Source: Halapricum desulfuricans (GTDB lineage: Archaea > Halobacteriota > Halobacteria > Halobacteriales > Haloarculaceae). Taken from it: a stretch of DNA of 64,000 bases. The notes beneath the pieces are model-generated. The model had not been told where the DNA came from. It ran no database searches and saw only the letters and a list, made by a program, of their open reading frames with translations. Position numbers and translations under genes: made by a program. This document shows, one piece after another, positions 44,690 to 53,690 of the stretch. The DNA lies in NCBI RefSeq assembly GCF_017094525.1, contig NZ_CP064788.1, positions 2,527,030 through 2,591,029 of the forward strand, written 5' to 3'. Positions within the stretch are counted from its first letter, which is position 1. Every line of letters begins with the position of its first letter.

Positions 44690-46012
44690 TCAGTGCTCGT
44701 GATCGTGGCCCTCGCCGCCGGGCGTGCCGCCCGCGACGAGCGCGTCGTGGTCGCCCTCGATCATATCGAGGTTCTTCAGGTTGTCCCGCTCCTCGAAGTT
44801 GGCGATCGCGTCCTCCAGATCCTGCTGGGTGAGCGTCGTCCGTTCCTCGGTCAGGGCGTCGAGAACGGCCTCGCGCAACACGAGCCGGAGGTCGCTGCCA
44901 GTCAGTCCCTCGGTCATCTCAGCGAGCGTCTCGGGATCGAAATCGACGATCTCCATCTCGCGGGTGACGACCCGGAGGATGTCCGCGCGCATGCCCCGGT
45001 CGGGCTTGGGGAAGTTGACGATCTCGTCGAAGCGTCGCCACGCCGCGGCGTCTAACTGGTCGGGGTGGTTCGTCGCGCCGATCAGCAGGACGTCGTCGTC
45101 GATCAGGCTGACCTCGTCGATCGACTTCAGCAGGGTGTTGACGGCGCGTTTGATCGCGGCGTGTTCGTCGCTGGCACGGGTCTTGGCGACGAAGTCGAAC
45201 TCGTCCATGAAGAGGATACACGGCGACAGGCGCTTGGCGACCTCGAAGACCTTCTCGACGTTTTTGGCTGTCTCGCCCAGGTACTGGCTGGTAATCATCG
45301 AGAGTTTCACTTCGACGAAGGGGAGATCCAGGTCGTGTGCGAGCGCCCGCGCGACGCTGGTCTTGCCGGTTCCCGGCGGGCCGACAAAGAGGAGTTTCCC
45401 GATCTCCCGGAGCCCGATCTGTGCCAGGTAATCGCGGTGCTCGATCGCCTTGACGAGCTTGCTGATCTCGTCTTCCTGATCGGACGTGAGCACCAGATCG
45501 TCCAGTCGCATCTCGACCTCCTCGGGGGCTCGCACGTCGACGAGATCGAGCATCTCCTCCTCGTCTTCCTCGTCGAAGTACTCCTCGAGCATCGAGTCGA
45601 TCCAGACGCGATCGGCCCTGACCGGACGGTTGTGTTCCCGGGCACGCTCGTGGGAGACGTCGAACTCGCCGCCGTACTCGGCGGCGAGGACAGGATTGCC
45701 CAGAACCGCCTCGGCCTCGATCCGGTCGAGGAACCACTCCTCGGCCATCTCCCGCTCGGTGACGGTCAGCGACCCGTCGAAGTCGTCGTGGTCGGTGAAC
45801 ATCAACCCCGAGATCGCGTCCCAGGGGCGCTCGACGCCCGTCGCCTCGCGCGCGGTCTCGACGGTCGCAACGAGCGGGCGCTCGATGGTCCCGTCGCTCC
45901 AGAAGACTGCCCGGTAGGCCGGCGGCAGATCGTCCGGCTCCAGATCGCGGTTGTCGGTGTAGATCGTCGCTGTCAGTATAAACTCGATGACGTCACGTGC
46001 CGCGTTGCTCAT
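44690..46012 (-). CDS. AAA ATPase, Cdc48/proteasome-like class
   Basis: 440 residues. The N-terminal region (1-200) is unlike standard AAA N-domains: acidic, with a DEEDEEEMLDLVDV stretch at about 147-160. The AAA module has Walker A GPPGTGKT at 211-218, Walker B ILFMDEF at 267-272, sensor GATNHPDQLD and an arginine-finger region AAWRRFDEI. The C terminus ends EGHDHEH, a possible metal-binding tail. It probably remodels proteins or complexes using ATP. The start at 46012 is chosen because an in-frame ATG at 46111 reaches into the divergent helicase gene. Divergent from the helicase (92-base gap). Confidence 0.85.
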   Translation of the reverse strand: MSNAARDVIEFILTATIYTDNRDLEPDDLPPAYRAVFWSDGTIERPLVATVETAREATGVERPWDAISGLMFTDHDDFDGSLTVTEREMAEEWFLDRIEAEAVLGNPVLAAEYGGEFDVSHERAREHNRPVRADRVWIDSMLEEYFDEEDEEEMLDLVDVRAPEEVEMRLDDLVLTSDQEDEISKLVKAIEHRDYLAQIGLREIGKLLFVGPPGTGKTSVARALAHDLDLPFVEVKLSMITSQYLGETAKNVEKVFEVAKRLSPCILFMDEFDFVAKTRASDEHAAIKRAVNTLLKSIDEVSLIDDDVLLIGATNHPDQLDAAAWRRFDEIVNFPKPDRGMRADILRVVTREMEIVDFDPETLAEMTEGLTGSDLRLVLREAVLDALTEERTTLTQQDLEDAIANFEERDNLKNLDMIEGDHDALVAGGTPGGEGHDHEH

Positions 46013-46104
46013 TCCTCGATACGTTGCTTCGGGAGAATAATAAGCCGTCCGAAGTGCGATCGGACTCCGAACCGCTGAAATAGCCCACGCTCCTATCGAC
46101 TGTC

Positions 46105-48186
46105 GTGTCACAGCAGGTCGCCCAGGTGGACACGCTGTTCCTCCACGAGCAGGGTGAGAACGTCCGAGTCGCTGTCCAGCGCGACGGTCAGCGCGTGCTC
46201 GATGGGATTCTCGAACTCAAAGAGACCAGCGCCGGTCCGCGTCCGGCACGGCTACGGGTCAAAAAGGGGTCGAGCGAGGAGCCGACCAGTCCCGACCAGT
46301 TCGTCGAACTCGCCCGCCAGGCGACCCGCATCCGGATCTCCGAGCAGACCTCCGAACGCGGCCGCGCCCGTCTCACGGAGATGCTCGACGCCTACCAACT
46401 GGAGGCGAAAGTCGTCCGCACCTGCCGGTACTGCGCCTCCGCCGGCGAGTATTCGCCGATCACGAGCGAGACGGCCATCGAGGCCGACGACGAGTACATC
46501 TGCCCGGACTGCGCGATCGAGGAACTAGAGCGCGAACTGGCCTATCACGGCGACGTGACCGGCAGCGCTCGCGACCGGCTCGAAGAACTGCTGCTGGACG
46601 TGCAGGACCTCGATCGGATCACGAACCTGCTGGCGGGCGATCTCGATCCCGAGCTCACGAAGTTCGACGAGATCTCCGCGACAGTCGACGAGGTCGACCC
46701 CGTTCCGACCGACTCGCTTTCTCTCCACCCGGGGATCCAGAACAAGCTCGAAGACCGATTCGATACCTTGCTGCCGGTCCAGAGTCTCGCTGTGGAAAAC
46801 GGCGCGACGCAAGGGCAGGATCAACTCGTCGTCTCGGCGACTGCGACTGGGAAGACGCTGATCGGCGAGATGGCCGGGATCGACCGCGTCCTCAATGGCA
46901 AGGGAAAGATGCTGTTTCTCGTCCCGCTGGTGGCGCTGGCCAATCAGAAGTACAACGACTTTCAGGAGGAGTACGGCGACATCGTCGACGTGACGTTGCG
47001 GGTCGGCTCGAGCCGGATCGGCGGCGACGACAACCGGTTCGATCCGGGCGCGGACGTGATCGTCGGCACCTACGAGGGGATCGACCACGCGCTGCGGACC
47101 GGCAAGGACCTGGGGACGATCGGAACGGTCGTCATCGACGAGGTCCACACCCTCGGGGAAGGCGAGCGCGGCCACCGGTTGGACGGGCTCATCTCGCGAC
47201 TGAAGTATTACTGTGAGGTCGACCGGACCGTCGCCCAGCGCCACGACGGCCGTCCGGGTGCCCACGACGCCGGGGACACCCAGTGGATCTACCTGTCGGC
47301 GACGGTCGGCAACACCTCCGAACTGGCCGAGAACCTGGGTGCCCAGCTCATCGAGTTCGAGGAACGCCCGGTTCCGATCGAGCGCCACGTCACCTTCGCC
47401 GACGCCTACGAGAAGGTCGACCTGGAGGACAAACTCGTCAGGCGCGCGTTCGACACCAAGTCCTCGAAGGGGTACCGGGGACAGACGATCGTCTTCACGA
47501 ACTCCCGGCGGCGGTGTCACGAGATTTCCCGGAAACTACAGTACTCCTCGGCACCGTATCACGCCGGGCTGGACAACAAGCGGCGCAAGCGCGTCGAACG
47601 GCAGTTCGCCGACCAGGAGCTGGCGGCGGTCGTGACCACGGCCGCGCTCGCAGCCGGGGTCGATTTCCCGGCCTCGCAGGTCATCTTCGATTCGCTGGCG
47701 ATGGGCATCGAGTGGCTGACCGTCCAGGAGTTCCACCAGATGCTCGGCCGCGCCGGCCGGCCGGATTACCACGACAAGGGGACGGTTTACGTGCTCGTCG
47801 AACCAGACGGCAGTTACCACAACAGCCAGGAGATGACCGAGGACGAGGTGGCGTTCAAACTGCTGAAAGGCGAGATGGAATCGGTGATGACGCGCTACGA
47901 CGAGAACGCGGCCGTCGAGGAGACGCTCGCGAACCTCGTCGTGGCGGGGCCGGAGGCAAAGCGACTCAACGCCCGGATGCTCGGCGAGATCCCGACCAAG
48001 CACGCGATCGGCAAACTGCTGGAGTACGAGTTTATCGACGGACTCGAACCCACGGACCTGGGTCGAGCGGTCTGTCGGCACTTCCTCTCGCCGACGGAAG
48101 CGTTCCTGATCCTCGATCAGATCCGCAAGGGGGCTGACCCCTACGGGATCGTCGCGGAATTACAGTTGCGCGAAGAGGAACTGTGA
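46105..48186 (+). CDS. Superfamily 2 DEAD/DEAH-type helicase with zinc-binding N-terminal region
   Basis: 693 residues. The N-terminal region has two CxxC pairs, C107/C110 (CRYC) and C133/C136 (CPDC), likely a zinc site, consistent with the haloarchaeal DUF5814 class. The helicase core has VSATATGKT (Walker A at about 245-251), VVIDEVH (345-348), WIYLSATVGN (motif III), then TIVFTNSRRRC, TTAALAAGVDFP (motif V) and QMLGRAGRPDYHDKG (motif VI), as in Hel308/Ski2-like enzymes. The substrate (DNA or RNA) is not readable. It starts at a GTG and shares a 92-base promoter region with the AAA gene. Confidence 0.85.
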   Translation: MSQQVAQVDTLFLHEQGENVRVAVQRDGQRVLDGILELKETSAGPRPARLRVKKGSSEEPTSPDQFVELARQATRIRISEQTSERGRARLTEMLDAYQLEAKVVRTCRYCASAGEYSPITSETAIEADDEYICPDCAIEELERELAYHGDVTGSARDRLEELLLDVQDLDRITNLLAGDLDPELTKFDEISATVDEVDPVPTDSLSLHPGIQNKLEDRFDTLLPVQSLAVENGATQGQDQLVVSATATGKTLIGEMAGIDRVLNGKGKMLFLVPLVALANQKYNDFQEEYGDIVDVTLRVGSSRIGGDDNRFDPGADVIVGTYEGIDHALRTGKDLGTIGTVVIDEVHTLGEGERGHRLDGLISRLKYYCEVDRTVAQRHDGRPGAHDAGDTQWIYLSATVGNTSELAENLGAQLIEFEERPVPIERHVTFADAYEKVDLEDKLVRRAFDTKSSKGYRGQTIVFTNSRRRCHEISRKLQYSSAPYHAGLDNKRRKRVERQFADQELAAVVTTAALAAGVDFPASQVIFDSLAMGIEWLTVQEFHQMLGRAGRPDYHDKGTVYVLVEPDGSYHNSQEMTEDEVAFKLLKGEMESVMTRYDENAAVEETLANLVVAGPEAKRLNARMLGEIPTKHAIGKLLEYEFIDGLEPTDLGRAVCRHFLSPTEAFLILDQIRKGADPYGIVAELQLREEEL

Positions 48187-48198
48187 ATTCAAGGGCGT

Positions 48199-48465
48199 CT
48201 ACGCGCCTGCTTTTTCGAGCGCGTCTTCGATGTCCTCGGCTTGCGTGACACCGATGAAGCGTTCGACGACGCCGTCGTCGTTTTCGACGATGAGCGTCGG
48301 CAGGGATCGAACCTGGTATTCGTTGGCGACGTCCTGTCGTTCGTCGACGTCGATCCGCTCGAACTCGACATCGGGATAGTCCTCCTCTATATCCTCGAGA
48401 ATCGGCTCCTGAGTCTTGCAGGGCCCACACCAGTCAGCCATGAAATCCATGAGCGTGATCGTCAT
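48199..48465 (-). CDS. Thioredoxin
   Basis: 88 residues, a short thioredoxin fold. Active site WCGPC with C13 and C16; the cis-proline loop is SLPTLIV. Reduces protein disulfides in the cytoplasm, using a thioredoxin reductase. It lacks the first beta strand and helix of longer thioredoxins, as in many haloarchaeal forms. The ATG at 48465 gives MTITLMDFMADWCGPC. Convergent with the helicase gene (12-base gap). Confidence 0.9.
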   Translation of the reverse strand: MTITLMDFMADWCGPCKTQEPILEDIEEDYPDVEFERIDVDERQDVANEYQVRSLPTLIVENDDGVVERFIGVTQAEDIEDALEKAGA

Positions 48466-48570
48466 ATGCCTGCCAGTAGTTGCCGAGGTATTCGGATAAG
48501 CGTTTTCATACTCGGGGTGTCTCGCCTGGATTTCGCGTCGACGAGTTCTCCGTGGTCGAACACTCGCGGA

Positions 48571-49290
48571 TCAAGCCAGCCGGGCGTCCTCGACTCGGAT
48601 CGACCCGCGCGTTCCGTCCCACTCGGTCTCGTAGTCGAGTTCGATCCGCCGATCCATGTGCGGGCCGTCGGTCACGAGCGTCTCGAACTCCCCGCCCTCG
48701 CCGAGGACGTGGACGCCGTACTCGTCGTTGAGCGCGCGCAGCTGGGCCAGCGCGTCGGCGTCGAGCCGGCGACCGAGCCACGACTCGTCGAGGCCGTAGG
48801 CAGCGACCTGAACGATCCGAATCTCGAACCCCGCATCCAGCATGGATTCCGCCAGTTCGACCGGATCTTCCTGCCAGAGCGGCGCGAACAGCTCGGCCCC
48901 AAGCCGGTCGCACATCGCCCGGATCCGGCTGGTCTGGTACTCGCTCTCGACGGCACCAGCGGTGACGCCGGCGATGCCACCGTCGAGGCGTTCGTCCAGC
49001 GCTTCGAGCGCCGCTTCCAGCGGCCGGAGTTCGGCGTCGCCCTGCTGGCCGGCATCGACGGCCCCTTCGGCTGCGAAGTCGTCGGGCTCGACGGCCAGCA
49101 ACTCGATACCGATACTCTCGGCGGCCAGTTCGGCCAGTTCCGTGGCCGGAACGTGGTACATGTACGAATCCCCCGCCGGATGGACGGTCACCAGCCGCTC
49201 GACGGGGTGGCCCGCCTGCAGGGCACGATACAGCGCCCACGCGGAGTCTTTCCCGCCCGAGAAGAGACTCACCCACGCGCCGTCGGACAT
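48571..49290 (-). CDS. dph6: Diphthine-ammonia ligase Dph6
   Basis: 239 residues. Uses ATP and ammonia to amidate diphthine on elongation factor 2, the last step of diphthamide formation. ATP-pyrophosphatase loop SGGKDS at 11-16. Family blocks: GVTAGAVESEYQTSRI, PLWQEDPVELAESML and GEGGEFETLVTDGP. Cytoplasmic. The adjacent genes on the same strand are thioredoxin and the peroxiredoxin-like gene, but no shared role is evident. Confidence 0.9.
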   Translation of the reverse strand: MSDGAWVSLFSGGKDSAWALYRALQAGHPVERLVTVHPAGDSYMYHVPATELAELAAESIGIELLAVEPDDFAAEGAVDAGQQGDAELRPLEAALEALDERLDGGIAGVTAGAVESEYQTSRIRAMCDRLGAELFAPLWQEDPVELAESMLDAGFEIRIVQVAAYGLDESWLGRRLDADALAQLRALNDEYGVHVLGEGGEFETLVTDGPHMDRRIELDYETEWDGTRGSIRVEDARLA

Positions 49291-49350
49291 ACCCCCTGTA
49301 GCGAGCCGTCGCGTATATCTCCCCCGGTCCGGCGACGCGGGCGGATCGAA

Positions 49351-49794
49351 CTATTCAGTCGCCTCGGCGACCGCCGACTGGACCGCCTCGAGCGGCAGCT
49401 CGGCGGCGTCGGCTCCGTCCCACGCGAAACGGATCACACATCGCGAATCCGCGACGACGACCGCCTGGTCGGATCGACTGGTTTGATCGACTCCGTACAG
49501 ATCGGTGACGTAGCCGCCGCGGTCGTAGAGCACCGGGAACGGCACTCCCTCGGCGAGTCGAGCGAGCGCGTCCTCGTCGGTTCCGATCCCGAAGACGCTG
49601 AGCCGATCGACGACCTGCGCCCACTCGACGCCCGCGAGACGCTTCAGGAGCGGCCGAGCCGTCGACTCCACGTCGGAGACGAACGCCACCACGACCGGCC
49701 CGGCGTCGGCGGCGGCCGAGAGCATGTACTCCGCGCCGGGGTCGTCGGCCGCCGGAAGGTAGAAATCCGGGGCCGGATCGCCTGCTTCGAGCAT
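49351..49794 (-). CDS. Peroxiredoxin/redoxin-like protein without catalytic cysteine
   Basis: 147 residues in the thioredoxin/AhpC fold: LEAGDPAPDFYLPAADDPGAEYMLSAA, then VVVAFVSDVESTARPLLKRL, VFGIGTD, and VPFPVLYDRGGYVTDLYGV. The site where peroxiredoxins have the peroxidatic Cys (TPxC motif) reads VESTARP; the only Cys is C119 in DSRCVIRF. It is therefore unlikely to reduce peroxides by the usual mechanism. The start at 49794 matches the family N terminus; upstream in-frame ATGs are shadows of the opposite-strand gene. Confidence 0.78.
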   Translation of the reverse strand: MLEAGDPAPDFYLPAADDPGAEYMLSAAADAGPVVVAFVSDVESTARPLLKRLAGVEWAQVVDRLSVFGIGTDEDALARLAEGVPFPVLYDRGGYVTDLYGVDQTSRSDQAVVVADSRCVIRFAWDGADAAELPLEAVQSAVAEATE

Positions 49795-49900
49795 ACCGTC
49801 CCCTCGGGAGGAAGCCGAAAAAGCGTGTGGGATATCGGTGTCCGGTACCACGGGACAGGGTCGGGAAATCCTGAAGACAGCCCCGTCCGACTGTCGAGAC

Positions 49901-50425
49901 ATGCCCGGTCCCGTGTTCCTCCGCGGCGAGAGCGTGACGCTGCACCCGCAGGGCGAAGACGACGTCCAGTTCCTCCAGCGACTCATCAACCACCCCGATG
50001 TCTGGCCGTCGCTGACGAGCGTCGAGCCGCTGACCGAGGCCGACGAGCGCGAGTGGATCGAAGACACCGACGGCGACAGCGTGGACCTGCTCGTCTGTGC
50101 TGACGGCGAGCGCGTCGGAACGATGGGCCTCAACCGGTTCAACGAGACGTGGGGCGTGGCAGAACTGGGCTACATGATCGACCCCGAGGCCCAGGGCAAC
50201 GGCTACGCCACCGACGCGGCCCGCCGGCTGGTCCGATACGGGTTCGAGGACCGCCGTCTGCACAAGGTCGCGGCGAGAGTCTTCGAGACCAACCCCGCCT
50301 CCCAGCGCGTCCTCGAAAAGATCGGGTTCCGGCGGGAGGGCGTCATGCGCGAGCAGGCGTACGTGCGCGGTGAGCGCCTCGACGTGCTCCGGTACGGGCT
50401 GCTGGCCGAGGAATTCGAGGCGTGA
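49901..50425 (+). CDS. GNAT acetyltransferase, RimJ/RimL-like
   Basis: 174 residues. GNAT fold of the Acetyltransf_3 type: FLRGESVTLHPQGEDDVQFLQRLINHPDVW at the N terminus, then LGYMIDPEAQGNGYATDAARRLVRYGFEDRRLHKVAARVFETNPASQRVLEKIGFRREG, which contains the acetyl-CoA-binding Q/RxxGxG/A loop (QGNGYA). Probably acetylates an amine on a protein N terminus or small molecule. The ATG at 49901 is chosen as the family start. Divergent from the peroxiredoxin-like gene; the kinase gene follows in the same direction 55 bases later. Confidence 0.83.
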   Translation: MPGPVFLRGESVTLHPQGEDDVQFLQRLINHPDVWPSLTSVEPLTEADEREWIEDTDGDSVDLLVCADGERVGTMGLNRFNETWGVAELGYMIDPEAQGNGYATDAARRLVRYGFEDRRLHKVAARVFETNPASQRVLEKIGFRREGVMREQAYVRGERLDVLRYGLLAEEFEA

Positions 50426-50480
50426 TCGCGGCGCGCCGCGCTGACGCAACTGCTAATGGGCTCGAACGCCCAGACCACGT

Positions 50481-51305
50481 ATGGCCTTTCGCCGGCTGTT
50501 GCGTGGACAGATCGACCGCGAGCGACTGGAATCGGTCGCGCGGGCGGTCGCAGAGCGCCACGGACAGTCGGTCGACCGTATCGAAGTGCTGGACGCGGAC
50601 AACTGGCTGTCGATGCCGTTCGTGCTCGACGACCAGTACTTCGTGAAGGTCGTCTCCCGCCAGCACTCGCTGGTGCACGCGCTGTTGACCACTGGCCGGA
50701 ACCTCGGGGCGTTCTCGAGCGGCTCCGAGGGGTTTTTCGAGCACTTCTCGACGCCGGCGGAGATGGCCGATCACGAACTGGTCGCGGCACGGAAGATGCA
50801 CGACCTCGGGATCAACGTCCCCCGGCCGGTCGAGGCGTTCGAACACGACGGACTGGGCGTGGTCGTCATGGAGTATCTCCCCGACTTTACGACGCTGGAC
50901 GCCGCTCCCGTCGAGGACGTTCGCACCCACGCGGCGTCGCTGTTCGAGTGGCTGACGGCGATGCACGAGGCCGGGTTCGCCCACGGCGATCTCCGGGCGG
51001 AGAACGTCCTCCTCTCGCGAGACGAACTGTATTTCATCGACGCGGCGGCCGTCGACGAGCGCCGAATCCACGACGCCCGTGCCTACGACATCGCGTGTGC
51101 GCTGGCGGTGCTGGAACCGCTCATCGGGGCGAGCGACGCCGTCGCCGCGGCGGCGACCGTCTGTGACGAGGAGACGCTGCTGGCCGCCGGTGACTTTCTC
51201 GATTTCGTCAGCATCCGACCCGACCATCGCTTCGACGCTCGCGCCGTGCACGGCGAACTCGAGAAGGCCGTGGCTCAGGACAGCACACGCAGTCGATCGG
51301 AGTAA
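50481..51305 (+). CDS. RIO-like serine kinase/ATPase
   Basis: 274 residues with an atypical protein-kinase fold. Lys in YFVKVVS (K56), catalytic loop HGDLRAENVL with D170 and N175, metal-binding Asp in LYFIDAAAV (D187), and MEYLPDFTTLD as hinge. No glycine-rich loop of standard kinases is seen. RIO kinases function in ribosome maturation; this relative is shorter and lacks the RIO N-terminal winged helix, so the target is unknown. It follows the acetyltransferase gene and precedes the G-rich region at 51346. Confidence 0.78.
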   Translation: MAFRRLLRGQIDRERLESVARAVAERHGQSVDRIEVLDADNWLSMPFVLDDQYFVKVVSRQHSLVHALLTTGRNLGAFSSGSEGFFEHFSTPAEMADHELVAARKMHDLGINVPRPVEAFEHDGLGVVVMEYLPDFTTLDAAPVEDVRTHAASLFEWLTAMHEAGFAHGDLRAENVLLSRDELYFIDAAAVDERRIHDARAYDIACALAVLEPLIGASDAVAAAATVCDEETLLAAGDFLDFVSIRPDHRFDARAVHGELEKAVAQDSTRSRSE

Positions 51306-51345
51306 CACGCGAACGCAGTTCTCGTGTCCACGAGAAGCGGAAAGA

Positions 51346-51385
51346 GGGGGAATAGGGTGGGGGTGGGGGTGGGGGTGTTGGGGTG
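51346..51385 (+). other. G-run cluster with quadruplex potential
   Basis: The + strand has G runs of 5, 3, 5, 5, 5 and 4 bases separated by 1-5 non-G bases, ending with gttggggtgg. Four consecutive runs of five G with single-T loops fit an intramolecular G-quadruplex. It starts 41 bases after the kinase stop codon. The structure is predicted from composition only. Confidence 0.6.
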
Positions 51386-51403
51386 GCACCCAAAACTGGG
51401 TGC
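51386..51403 (+). terminator. Hairpin after the kinase gene (possible terminator)
   Basis: GCACCCA (51386-51392) and TGGGTGC (51397-51403) pair perfectly around an AAAC loop, directly after the G-run cluster. Archaeal termination normally uses T-rich tracts, and only a tttgtgg/tttt stretch follows about 35 bases later, so termination is possible but not certain. A small structured RNA is another reading. Confidence 0.4.
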
Positions 51404-51503
51404 ACGCGACGGTTGGGGGGCGATGTTGAAGAACTTTGTGGCTGAAATTCTCCAGTTTTCACGGTCGTTAGACATAAACACGCGGGAATAGTAATTCCAA
51501 ATC
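51404..51503. promoter_or_regulatory. Promoter region of rimI
   Basis: The stretch becomes AT-rich. gacataaacac at about 51471-51481 lies about 27 bases before the GTG at 51504 and is the likely TATA box for a leaderless rimI transcript. Nothing else is seen. Confidence 0.45.
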
Positions 51504-52016
51504 GTGACGACGACGGCTCCGACCGACGCGGCGAGCCCGACCGTCCGGCGGGCCGTGCGTGCGGACTTGCTCGCGGTCTTCCGGATCGAGCAGGCGTCGT
51601 TTCCACAGCCGTGGCCCTACTCGGCGTTCGAGCAGTTCCTCTCCTCGCCGGCGTTTCTCGTCGCGGAGGTCGGCGGGCCGGACGAACCCGGCCAGTCGGG
51701 GATCGTCGGCTATATCGTCGCCGATACGGTCCCGAATCACGGTCAGCCGCTCGGCCACGTCAAGGATCTGGCGGTCCACCCCGACAGACGCGGAGAGGGG
51801 GTCGGCACGCTGTTGCTCGGACGGGCGCTCGCCGTCCTCGACGGTCTCGACGTCAGTTCGGTAAAGCTCGAGGTCCGGGTCAACAACAAACGCGCCCGGT
51901 CGCTGTACGAGCGCTTTGGATTCCGACACCTGCGGACGGTCCCCAACTACTACGATGACGGCGAGAACGCGCTCGTGCTCGTCCGGAAGGGGCCACCGGA
52001 GCACACCGTTCGTTAG
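51504..52016 (+). CDS. rimI: Ribosomal-protein-alanine N-acetyltransferase RimI-like
   Basis: 170 residues. GNAT fold with VRRAVRADLLAVFRIEQASFPQPWPYSAFEQFL, HVKDLAVHPDRRGEGVGTLLLGRAL (acetyl-CoA loop R-x-x-G-x-G), and LEVRVNNKRARSLYERFGF, then NYYDDGENALVL. These blocks match RimI/Ard1-type enzymes that acetylate protein N termini in archaea. GTG start, supported by the TATA box. It is followed 31 bases later by gatB. Confidence 0.85.
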   Translation: MTTTAPTDAASPTVRRAVRADLLAVFRIEQASFPQPWPYSAFEQFLSSPAFLVAEVGGPDEPGQSGIVGYIVADTVPNHGQPLGHVKDLAVHPDRRGEGVGTLLLGRALAVLDGLDVSSVKLEVRVNNKRARSLYERFGFRHLRTVPNYYDDGENALVLVRKGPPEHTVR

Positions 52017-52047
52017 TCTTTAGCCTGCCGACGCCGAATCAGAGGTA

Positions 52048-53562
52048 ATGACTGCGCAAGCCGCCGAGTCGCGTGACCTCGCCGTCGTCATCGGGCTGGA
52101 GGTCCACGTGCAACTCGAGACGGACACGAAGATCTTCTGTGGCTGTTCGACCGATCCCGCCGAGGAACCAAACACCAACACCTGCCCGGTCTGTCTCGGA
52201 CTGCCCGGCGCGCTCCCGGTGCTCAACGAGGGGGCGGTCGAGGCCGCCGTCAAGGTCGGCAAGGCCATCGACGCCTCGATCCCCGAGGAGACGGCCTTCC
52301 ACCGGAAGAACTACTACTACCCCGACCTGCCGAAGAACTTCCAGATCACCCAGTACGACGCCCCGATCTGTCAGGACGGCGTTCTGGAGTTCGGCCACGA
52401 GGGCCAGCGCCGGTCGGTGGGGATCCGCCGCGCCCACCTCGAAGAGGACCCCGGCTCGATCAAGCACGTCCGCGAGGGGACCGAGAGCCTGGAGGCCCGG
52501 ACCTGTTCGATCGACCGGGCCGACTACACGCTGATCGACTACAACCGCGCGGGGACGCCGCTGATGGAGATCGTCACCGAGCCCGACTTCCGCGAGCCCG
52601 CGGAGGTGCGGGCGTTCCTCGAGAAACTCGAGGAGGTCCTCGAGTATCTGGGCGTGTTCGATCCGGCTCGTGACGGCAGTCTGCGGATCGACGCGAACCT
52701 CTCGGTCGTCGACGCCGACGACGTGGACGAAGACGGCGCGATCGACGAGGACGTGCTGGAGGCGGCAAACCGAACCGAGGTCAAGAACATCTCCAGTCAT
52801 AAGGGGGCCGAGCAGGCGCTGTCGTTCGAGGCCTCGCGCCAGAGGAAACTGATCGAGTCCGGCCGATCGGTCGAACAGGAGACCCGCCACTTCAACGAGA
52901 CCCACGGCAACACCGTGGCGATGCGCTCGAAGGAAGAGGAGAAAGACTACCGATATTTCCGGGAGGCCGATCTGCCGCCGCTACAGGTCAGCGGCTGGAA
53001 AGACGAAATCGAGATCCCCGAACTGCCCGACGCCCGCCGCGAGCGCTTCCGGGGGGAGTACGATCTCAGCGCGGAGGCGGCCTCGAAGCTCACCTCGACG
53101 AAGCAGGTCGCGGACTTCTACGAACGGCTCGCGAGCGAGTACGAGGCCGATCTGGTGGCGACGTGGGTCGCGGACAACCTGCTGGGCGAGCTCAACTACC
53201 GCGACATGGACGTGACCGACATCGAGGACCGCCTCGAGGAGGTCGCGACGCTGGTCGGACTGGTGGCCGACGGGGAGATCACCGCCAAGAACGCCCGCGA
53301 GACGGTCCTCAGGGGAATGCTCGACGACGGCGACGACCCCGAGACGATCGTCGATCGCGAGGGGCTGGGCAAGACCTCCGGAGACGCAGTCCAGGACGCG
53401 GTCGAGGAGGCGATCGAGGAGAACCCCGACGCCGTCGAAGACTACCACAGCGGCGAGGACGGCGCGATCAACTTCCTCGTCGGACAGGTCATGCAAAAGA
53501 CGGGCGGAAGCGCCGATCCCGGCGAGGTCAACGGGCTGTTGCGCGAGCAACTCGAGGGGTAG
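52048..53562 (+). CDS. gatB: Asp/Glu-tRNA amidotransferase subunit B
   Basis: 504 residues. The GatB core has IGLEVHVQLETDTKIFCGC, NTCPVCLGLPGALPVLNEGAVE, FHRKNYYYPDLPKNFQITQYD, RAHLEEDPGS and the YqeY-like C-terminal domain ending FLVGQVMQKTGGSADPGEVNGLLREQL. The Cys pairs CGC and CPVC form the zinc site. As part of GatCAB it amidates misacylated Asp-tRNA(Asn), and can act on Glu-tRNA(Gln). It lacks the AspRS-like insertion of GatE. gatA and gatC are not adjacent. ATG at 52048. Confidence 0.95.
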   Translation: MTAQAAESRDLAVVIGLEVHVQLETDTKIFCGCSTDPAEEPNTNTCPVCLGLPGALPVLNEGAVEAAVKVGKAIDASIPEETAFHRKNYYYPDLPKNFQITQYDAPICQDGVLEFGHEGQRRSVGIRRAHLEEDPGSIKHVREGTESLEARTCSIDRADYTLIDYNRAGTPLMEIVTEPDFREPAEVRAFLEKLEEVLEYLGVFDPARDGSLRIDANLSVVDADDVDEDGAIDEDVLEAANRTEVKNISSHKGAEQALSFEASRQRKLIESGRSVEQETRHFNETHGNTVAMRSKEEEKDYRYFREADLPPLQVSGWKDEIEIPELPDARRERFRGEYDLSAEAASKLTSTKQVADFYERLASEYEADLVATWVADNLLGELNYRDMDVTDIEDRLEEVATLVGLVADGEITAKNARETVLRGMLDDGDDPETIVDREGLGKTSGDAVQDAVEEAIEENPDAVEDYHSGEDGAINFLVGQVMQKTGGSADPGEVNGLLREQLEG

Positions 53563-53690
53563 TCCGCGCGGGCTGACCGCTCATCTCTCGTTGGAGAATC
53601 GTCCAGACGTGTGGTCCCCGCCCCGTCTCCGCTCTCACGGAAATGGCTACTTTTATGGGCCGAATCGACAACTTCCGAATGGTGTCTCCA

